Assembly: GCA_002340925.1 (NCBI GenBank)
Contig: DDMR01000008.1
Span: 1 to 11,281 of the forward strand
Reading direction: 5' to 3'
From: Actinobacteria bacterium UBA2541
GTDB lineage: Bacteria > Actinomycetota > Actinomycetes > Nanopelagicales > Nanopelagicaceae
DNA length: 11,281 nt
Below the pieces are notes generated by a model, which saw nothing but the letters and a program-made list of their open reading frames with translations, had not been told where the DNA came from and did not search any database. Position 1 is the stretch's first letter. Each line of letters begins with the position of its first letter. The translations under genes and the position numbers were made by a program. Below, one piece after another: positions 6,555-11,281 of this stretch.

Positions 6555-7175
6555 ATGGCTGAAATTACTATTAACGCAACAAAGCGCACCGAATTCGGTA
6601 AAGGCGCATCACGTCGCGACCGTCGTGCCGGAAATGTTCCAGCTGTTATTTACGGTCACGGTGAAGCACCACAACACGTCGCACTTCCACTACGCGAACT
6701 TGGCGCAGCACTTAAGAGTGCAAACGTTCTGCTCGACGTTGTTGTTGATGGCAAGACCGAACTAACTCTTCCAAAGTCAGTTACAAGAAATCCACTAACC
6801 GGAGTTCTTGCACACATCGACTTAGTAATCGTTCGCCGCGGTGAGCGCGTTAAAGTTGAAGTTCCAGTTCACACAACTGGTAAGCATGACGTCGATGGAA
6901 TTCTTGAACACATGCACAACACAATTGAAGTTGAAGTAGAAGCTACTTCGATTCCACAATTCCTAGAATTGAACATGGATGGAATGATGGCTGGCGAAAC
7001 TCGTTATGCATCAGATGTCGTTCTACCTGCTGGCGTAACACTTGTATCTGAACCAAACATGCCAGTTATTCACCTTTCAGAGCGTTCAACAATTGTTGAA
7101 GAAGTTCCGGTTGCTGAAGCTGCTGCACCTGCCGATGGCGCTGCTGAAGCTGCTGCTGATGCTGCAAAAGAGTAA
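6555..7175 (+). CDS. rplY: Large ribosomal subunit protein bL25 (Ctc/TL5 form)
   Basis: Binds 5S rRNA in the central protuberance of the 50S subunit. At 206 residues it is the long two-domain form: an N-terminal L25 beta-barrel (about 1-92, including TEFGKGASRRDRRAGNVPAVIYGHG) and a C-terminal TL5/CTC domain (about 95-180), followed by an alanine/glutamate-rich tail (from about 183) that looks disordered. This form was named Ctc in Bacillus as a general stress protein; stress regulation here cannot be read from the sequence. Codons are dominated by favoured ones (GTT, CGT/CGC, AAC, CCA), as expected for a highly expressed gene. The Shine-Dalgarno region is the purine stretch GAGAGAGAAG (6542-6551), 3 nt before the ATG at its end. 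pth follows after 26 nt, the usual partnership in bacteria. Confidence 0.95.
   Translation: MAEITINATKRTEFGKGASRRDRRAGNVPAVIYGHGEAPQHVALPLRELGAALKSANVLLDVVVDGKTELTLPKSVTRNPLTGVLAHIDLVIVRRGERVKVEVPVHTTGKHDVDGILEHMHNTIEVEVEATSIPQFLELNMDGMMAGETRYASDVVLPAGVTLVSEPNMPVIHLSERSTIVEEVPVAEAAAPADGAAEAAADAAKE
7112..7156 (+). repeat. 15-bp direct repeat in the rplY alanine-rich tail
   Basis: TGCTGAAGCTGCTGC occurs at 7112-7126 and again at 7142-7156. The 30-nt offset keeps the frame, so both copies encode the same alanine/glutamate string. The tract is GCT-triplet rich and could expand or contract by slippage without a frameshift. Confidence 0.8.
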
Positions 7176-7180
7176 TTAAC

Positions 7181-7197
7181 TAAGATAAAACTAATAT
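7181..7197 (+). promoter_or_regulatory. Candidate -10 elements for a leaderless or short-leader pth transcript
   Basis: The 26 nt between rplY and pth is AT-rich with no Shine-Dalgarno sequence, but has two TANNNT hexamers, TAAGAT (7181-7186) and TAATAT (7192-7197). These lie 15 and 4 nt before the pth ATG. Leaderless mRNAs are common in Actinobacteria, so pth may be translated from a separate leaderless or short-leader message in addition to rplY read-through. I see no clear -35. Confidence 0.25.
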
Positions 7198-7201
7198 AAA
7201 A

Positions 7202-7768
7202 ATGAATAGCAATCGCTGGTTAGTTCTCGGACTAGGTAACCCAGGAGATCAATATGCATCTACTCGTCACAACATAGGCCAGATGGTTATCGACTATCTG
7301 GCCTCTGACGTTAAGTTTTCAAATCACAAATCAAAGACTCAGATCGCAGATATTCGAGTCGCTGGCAAATCAGTAGTTTTGGCAAAAACTCTTAGCTACA
7401 TGAATGAGAGTGGTGCACCTACTAAAGCCCTCGCAGATTTTTACAAAATTGCACCTGCAAATTTAATTGTCATTCACGATGAATTAGATATTGATTTCAA
7501 CACAATTAGAATCAAACTTGGTGGCGGGGACAACGGCCATAATGGCCTGAAGTCACTAACCACCAACTTTGCATCACCTGATTACTACCGACTTCGAATG
7601 GGAATCGGAAGGCCACAGGCACCGATTGATCCAGCAGACTATGTCTTGAAACCATTTAGCCAACCAGAGAAGAAAGAGCTTGCTGATTTTATCACCAGAG
7701 GCGCACTTGCAATTGAACGGCTAATTGAAAAAGGCTTAGATTATGCGCAACAGGAATTTAATAAGTAA
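7202..7768 (+). CDS. pth: Peptidyl-tRNA hydrolase
   Basis: Cleaves the ester bond of peptidyl-tRNAs released by stalled ribosomes, recycling tRNA; normally essential in bacteria. The 188 residues match the family length. The N-terminus carries GLGNPGDQYASTRHNIG, with N13 and the catalytic H23; the segment LSYMNESG carries the substrate-binding asparagine; VIHDELDIDFNTIRIKLGGGDNGHNGLKS supplies the catalytic aspartate and the glycine-rich tRNA-contact loop; YRLRMGIGRP and DYVLKPFS follow. The ATG at 7202 gives the conserved start of the fold. No Shine-Dalgarno sequence is visible. The stop TAA (7766-7768) is one base from the convergent ppc stop. Confidence 0.96.
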   Translation: MNSNRWLVLGLGNPGDQYASTRHNIGQMVIDYLASDVKFSNHKSKTQIADIRVAGKSVVLAKTLSYMNESGAPTKALADFYKIAPANLIVIHDELDIDFNTIRIKLGGGDNGHNGLKSLTTNFASPDYYRLRMGIGRPQAPIDPADYVLKPFSQPEKKELADFITRGALAIERLIEKGLDYAQQEFNK

Positions 7769-7769
7769 A

Positions 7770-10388
7770 TCAGCCAGTATTGCGTAGGCCAGCAGCAACA
7801 CCGTTTATCGTTAACAAGAGTGCTCGTCTAATTAGCGGATCAACGTTTTGATCATTTCTCACTTTATGCAGCAGCGTAATCTGCAACAAATGTAGCGGGG
7901 CTAGATAGGCATCTCGAACTTGTAGGGTGCGGGCAAGTATCTTCTGATCTCCGAGTAAATCCTGCTTAGTAGTCAATAGCAGAATCTCAGATTTAGTTAA
8001 TTCGAATTCCGCTTCGATTGTGTCTAAGAAATGATGCAGGCTTGGGTCAACCAAACTCTTCACATACTTACGAGCCATTACTAAATCTGTCTTTGCTAGC
8101 GTCATTTCAACATTGCTTATGAAGGTGCGGAAGAAGTGCCAATCTTTTAACATTTCAGTAAGAACATCTGACTTTCCACTTTCACGTGCAGCCTTTAATC
8201 CAGATCCGACACCGAACCAACCAGGAACAATCTGTCTAGATTGGGTCCAACCAAAAACCCATGGAATAGCGCGAAGTGACGATAATCCACTTGCCGCATC
8301 AGGCCGGCGCGAAGGCCTGGAACCCAAGAACATTTCGCCGAGCTGTTCTACTGGAGTCGATGCATAGAAATAGGCTGGCAGGTCTGGATGATCAATTAGT
8401 TCGCGATAAGTTTTAAATGCACTTCCACTTACAACATCCATGCAAGAACCCCAATTTGCAAGAGCCTGCGAGCTTTGACGCGGTGCCCGATTCAAAACTG
8501 TTGCTTCAAGTGCTGCAGCAAGTGCAAGTTCAACATTCTCTCGAGCTAAGGATGGCAACGCATATTTATCACTGATAACTTCACCTTGCTCGGTCATCTT
8601 TATCTGACCATCAATTGATCCCCAAGGCAGAGCAATTAGCGCATCGTAAGTTGGTCCGCCACCGCGTCCGACTGATCCACCGCGACCATGAAACAAACGC
8701 AGGGTTACACCATGTTTGATTGCAACATCGCGGAGCTTTCGTTGGGCTTTATGAATCTCCCATTGCGAAGTCGCAATACCAGCATCTTTATTTGAATCTG
8801 AATACCCAAGCATTACTTCTTGCACATTTGCCCGCATGGTTACGAGTTCGCGATAACCTTTATCGCTTAACAGATTATCTAAAATAGTGTCAGCTGTTTG
8901 AAGTTCGGCAACAGTTTCAAGTAGTGGAGCAAAGCCAACTTTTCCGAAGAGGCCGGTAATACGAGAAAGCTCAACCGCAGCTAGAACATCCTTATGAGAC
9001 TTAGTCATTGAGATTATGTAGGTTTCAATAACCTCTGGCCCAAATTTTGCAATCAAATCGCGAATTGCAATAAAGGTGTCAACAGTTTTACGGGCTGCTT
9101 CATCTAGGTTCTGTAAATTCTCTAAACCAACGCTCTCGATTTGAGCCAGAGCGTGGTGATGGGCATCAGAATGCTCTCGAATATCCATGGTTGCATGGGT
9201 TAAACCAAAACTAGAAACCGTGCGGATGATTCGCTCAAGTAAACCGGTTGCGATTAATTCACCACGGTGAGACAGAAGTGAATCGCGCATCAGATTTAAA
9301 TCAGCCAATAATTGCGCGGTGCTCTCATAATCACGTCCTGCAACATGTGGGCCACCAACCGCATGTCGGCGTTGGGTAAGAATTAAGCGATGGCGGATTG
9401 CAGTTGCTTTCAAACGATATGGCTCTTCAACATTTAATCTACGGAAGCGCTCTTCAATCTCTGGAAGTAAATCAAGATCCTTTGCAACGGATGCATCCAA
9501 TTCTGGTGTTGTCCCAGAAATTCGAGTTGATACTGAAAGCGCTTGGCGAAGTTGATCAAGTGATGCAGTAAGCGCGCGAATAAAGTGGCCAGTTTGAAGC
9601 GTGATTGCAGCGGTCGTAACACTTGCGGTGATGTTTGGATTTCCATCACGGTCGCCACCAATCCAGGTTCCAAAACTTAATGGGCGGGATGTCGGCGAAA
9701 CGGTTACACCAAGACGTTTTAATTCATATGCAAAATCATCTAAGACTTCTGGGATTGTTAATCTAAATAAGTCATCGAGATAATAAAGCGCGTTAGTTGC
9801 TTCATCTAGCGGTTCTGGCCGCCCCAAACGAAGTTCATCCGTTTCCCAGAGCAGATCAATGGTTTCGGCAAGTCTGCGATCACGTCTTGCACTTGCCGGT
9901 TGATCTAACAGTTCTGCAATCGAATTCATCTTGCTCAACACCGAACGACGAGCCGCTTCAGTTGGATGCGCAGTAAATACTGGACGGACTGAGAAATTAT
10001 CAATCCAGCCCTGAATATCTTTTGTAGTGAACTCTTTACTTTCGGCTTGAACTTCAATTATGCGATCTACAGCTCTGGTTAACCAAGAGCCGCCACTGTT
10101 TCGCTCATCTGAAAGAATTCGTGCTCGGTGCACTTGCTCTGCAACGTTTGCTAAATTGAAGTAGTTACTAAATGCTCTTACAAGTTGGACACTTTCATCA
10201 ACTGAAATGTTTTCAAGAATTTCCTCGCCGCCACCTTCGCGAACAGCCTTGCGAACCTTCTCAACTAAATCGACTAGTTGTGAGCCCTCTTGGCGAACCA
10301 GCGATTCACCCAACAATTCAGTTAATCGGCGCACATCAGCACGAAGTCCGGCATCATCTGCCTGAAATTGTGTTGTCTGCTCGCTCAT
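7770..10388 (-). CDS. ppc: Phosphoenolpyruvate carboxylase
   Basis: Adds bicarbonate to phosphoenolpyruvate to give oxaloacetate, refilling the TCA cycle. The 872 residues match bacterial PEPC (E. coli 883). Catalytic motif VFTAHPTEAARR is at 137-148 (H141, equivalent to E. coli H138). GTWIGGDRDGNPNIT lies at 240-254. LGYSDSNKDAG at 527-537, LRLFHGRGGSVGRGGG at 563-578 (H567, R575) and MTEQGEVISDKY at 598-609 build the active site. The C-terminus ends RNTG; this asparagine binds the aspartate/malate inhibitor in E. coli PEPC, so feedback inhibition is likely retained. There is no plant-type N-terminal phosphorylation extension. The ATG lacks a Shine-Dalgarno sequence, which suggests a leaderless or near-leaderless message. 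It is divergent from mfd and converges on pth with one base between stops. Confidence 0.97.
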   Translation of the reverse strand: MSEQTTQFQADDAGLRADVRRLTELLGESLVRQEGSQLVDLVEKVRKAVREGGGEEILENISVDESVQLVRAFSNYFNLANVAEQVHRARILSDERNSGGSWLTRAVDRIIEVQAESKEFTTKDIQGWIDNFSVRPVFTAHPTEAARRSVLSKMNSIAELLDQPASARRDRRLAETIDLLWETDELRLGRPEPLDEATNALYYLDDLFRLTIPEVLDDFAYELKRLGVTVSPTSRPLSFGTWIGGDRDGNPNITASVTTAAITLQTGHFIRALTASLDQLRQALSVSTRISGTTPELDASVAKDLDLLPEIEERFRRLNVEEPYRLKATAIRHRLILTQRRHAVGGPHVAGRDYESTAQLLADLNLMRDSLLSHRGELIATGLLERIIRTVSSFGLTHATMDIREHSDAHHHALAQIESVGLENLQNLDEAARKTVDTFIAIRDLIAKFGPEVIETYIISMTKSHKDVLAAVELSRITGLFGKVGFAPLLETVAELQTADTILDNLLSDKGYRELVTMRANVQEVMLGYSDSNKDAGIATSQWEIHKAQRKLRDVAIKHGVTLRLFHGRGGSVGRGGGPTYDALIALPWGSIDGQIKMTEQGEVISDKYALPSLARENVELALAAALEATVLNRAPRQSSQALANWGSCMDVVSGSAFKTYRELIDHPDLPAYFYASTPVEQLGEMFLGSRPSRRPDAASGLSSLRAIPWVFGWTQSRQIVPGWFGVGSGLKAARESGKSDVLTEMLKDWHFFRTFISNVEMTLAKTDLVMARKYVKSLVDPSLHHFLDTIEAEFELTKSEILLLTTKQDLLGDQKILARTLQVRDAYLAPLHLLQITLLHKVRNDQNVDPLIRRALLLTINGVAAGLRNTG

Positions 10389-10397
10389 TGGCTAATC

Positions 10398-10403
10398 ATT
10401 ACA
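10398..10403 (-). promoter_or_regulatory. Candidate -10 element for ppc
   Basis: Read on the minus strand this is TGTAAT, five of six positions of the -10 consensus. It lies 9 nt before the ppc ATG, so transcription would start about 2 nt before the start codon, consistent with the missing Shine-Dalgarno sequence. No clear -35 is visible. Confidence 0.3.
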
Positions 10404-10441
10404 GGTCTAGCACCCTGGTCGAAACGAATTAAATCCTTTAA

Positions 10442-10447
10442 TACAAT
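10442..10447 (+). promoter_or_regulatory. Candidate -10 element for mfd
   Basis: TACAAT matches the -10 consensus at five of six positions. No good -35 is seen at 16-18 nt upstream. A start near 10454 would give a leader of roughly 60 nt, with the hairpin at 10461-10484 at its 5' end. Confidence 0.35.
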
Positions 10448-10460
10448 TTCTCCCATAACA

Positions 10461-10489
10461 CCCCCATCCAGATTGGATGTGGGGCTTTT
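10461..10489 (+). terminator. Terminator-like hairpin in the mfd leader
   Basis: ATCCA (10466-10470) pairs with TGGAT (10474-10478) around a 3-nt loop. The stem continues with five C-G pairs (10461-10465 with 10479 and 10481-10484), broken only by a bulged T at 10480, giving about ten pairs. CTTTT follows immediately on the plus strand. This resembles an intrinsic terminator, though the T-run is only four. On the minus strand no T-run follows. Because no plus-strand gene lies between ppc and this hairpin, it may be an attenuator or protective 5' structure for mfd. Confidence 0.5.
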
Positions 10490-10500
10490 GGCGTTGTTCT

Positions 10501-10504
10501 GGAG
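10501..10504 (+). promoter_or_regulatory. Ribosome-binding site for the mfd GTG start
   Basis: GGAG ends 8 nt before GTG 10513. An ATG at 10508 is only 3 nt away and runs into a stop after two codons (ATG AAG TGA), so the GTG is the usable start. Confidence 0.6.
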
Positions 10505-10512
10505 ACGATGAA

Positions 10513-11281
10513 GTGACACTTTTATCCGCTTTGCCAGATCTTTCAATCACTACAACTCGCACCGACGGCGAACTCGTCTGTATAAATTCGATACGTTCTT
10601 ACGTGCTTGCAAACTTGAGCGTAAATGCACCGCTGCTGGTTATTGCACCTTCTACCCGAATCGCAGATGAACTTAGCGATGAAATTAGTTCGCTAATTGG
10701 CGATTATGTAATTGATTTCCCAGCTTGGGAAACGCTTCCGCACGAGCGATTAAGTCCAAAGAGCGACACAGTTACGACACGAATTAAGGCACTACATAAA
10801 ATCAATTCTGCCAAGCCACCAAAAGTAATTATTACTTCTATTCGTGGCGCACTTCAACCAATAGTTAGTGACATCTTGGATGAAGAACTTATCTCTTTGG
10901 TAATTGATAAAGATATCTCAATGGCGCAATTAATCGAACGACTCTCTTACTTCGGTTTCACTCGAACTGATCTCGTTGAAAAACGTGGAGACTTCGCAGT
11001 TCGCGGTGGAATCCTTGACTTATTTCCATCGGACCATGAACATCCAATTCGCTTAGATTTCTTTGGTGACACAATCGAAGATATTCAGTATTTTCAAGTT
11101 TCAGATCAGCGGACATATGAGGCAATTAAAAGTGAAGTAATTATTTATCCTGGCCGAGAACTTTTGATATCTGAAGATGTGAAAGAGAAGGCACGTTATC
11201 TTTTAGCAGAATTCCCACAACTTACTGAGATGGCAAGCAAGATAAGTGAGGGTATTTGTGTCGAAGGAATGGAATCTATTG
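10513..11281 (+). CDS. mfd: Transcription-repair coupling factor Mfd, N-terminal part (continues past window)
   Basis: ATP-dependent translocase that removes RNA polymerase stalled at DNA lesions and recruits UvrA for nucleotide excision repair. The frame is open from GTG 10513 to the last base, giving 256 residues of a protein usually around 1,150 long. The visible part is the UvrB-like N-terminal module: LLVIAPSTRIADEL (41-54, the position of a degenerate Walker A region), the diagnostic FPAWETLPHERLSP (69-82), then TSIRGALQP (108-116), and KRGDFAVRGGILDLFP (157-172) followed by HPIRLDFFGDTIEDI (177-191) and VSDQR (196-200). The RNA polymerase-interaction and helicase domains lie beyond the window. 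The GTG start follows GGAG by 8 nt. In M. tuberculosis mfd is likewise near glmU-prs-rplY-pth; here ppc sits between them in the opposite direction. Confidence 0.96.
   Translation, partial: MTLLSALPDLSITTTRTDGELVCINSIRSYVLANLSVNAPLLVIAPSTRIADELSDEISSLIGDYVIDFPAWETLPHERLSPKSDTVTTRIKALHKINSAKPPKVIITSIRGALQPIVSDILDEELISLVIDKDISMAQLIERLSYFGFTRTDLVEKRGDFAVRGGILDLFPSDHEHPIRLDFFGDTIEDIQYFQVSDQRTYEAIKSEVIIYPGRELLISEDVKEKARYLLAEFPQLTEMASKISEGICVEGMESI

Noticed and set aside
1..11281. CRISPR arrays, insertion sequences, integrases, attachment sites, toxin-antitoxin or defence genes
   Set aside because: No regularly spaced repeats, transposase motifs or long terminal repeats are visible. All long frames are accounted for by housekeeping genes. 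The tRNA is complete, and no second copy of its 3' end was noticed nearby.

Overview
The window reads as a stretch of core chromosome from a small-genome, low-GC actinobacterium. The best guess is the freshwater acI group ('Candidatus Nanopelagicales', Planktophila/Nanopelagicus-like). The reasons are the gene order (metG-tatD-rsmA-ispE ... glmU-prs-rplY-pth ... mfd, which I recall as an actinobacterial arrangement), actinobacterial-looking protein sequences, a base composition I estimate by eye at mid-40s %GC, frequent GTG/TTG starts and very short intergenic spaces. The taxonomic call is inference; no rRNA gene is present.

Layout. Bases 1-3797 hold a compact plus-strand operon: the 3' part of metG (methionyl-tRNA synthetase), tatD (metal-dependent DNase/hydrolase), rsmA/ksgA (16S rRNA dimethyltransferase) and ispE (isoprenoid kinase). 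Its junctions are 3 nt, 0 nt and a 4-nt ATGA overlap. Bases 3866-3940 encode tRNA-Gln(UUG) with a genomic CCA. Bases 3980-7768 hold glmU (UDP-GlcNAc synthesis), prs (PRPP synthetase), rplY/ctc (ribosomal protein L25) and pth (peptidyl-tRNA hydrolase), all plus strand. A 130-nt leader separates prs from rplY. Bases 7770-10388 are ppc (phosphoenolpyruvate carboxylase) on the minus strand, ending one base from the end of pth. Bases 10513-11281 are the 5' part of mfd (transcription-repair coupling factor), plus strand, divergent from ppc across a 124-bp regulatory gap.

Together the genes cover translation (metG, rsmA, tRNA-Gln, rplY, pth), cell-wall and isoprenoid precursors (glmU, ispE), nucleotide precursor supply (prs), anaplerotic carbon fixation (ppc) and DNA repair (tatD, mfd). 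There is no stretch over 300 bp without a gene.

I found no new defence, mobile or biosynthetic system. The signals worth a second look are small and mostly non-coding: a G-rich, G-ending-codon tail in ispE that could form a G-quadruplex; a terminator-like hairpin in the mfd leader; duplicated purine motifs around an anti-Shine-Dalgarno-like element upstream of rplY; an A54 T-loop in tRNA-Gln; and the one-base convergent junction of pth and ppc.
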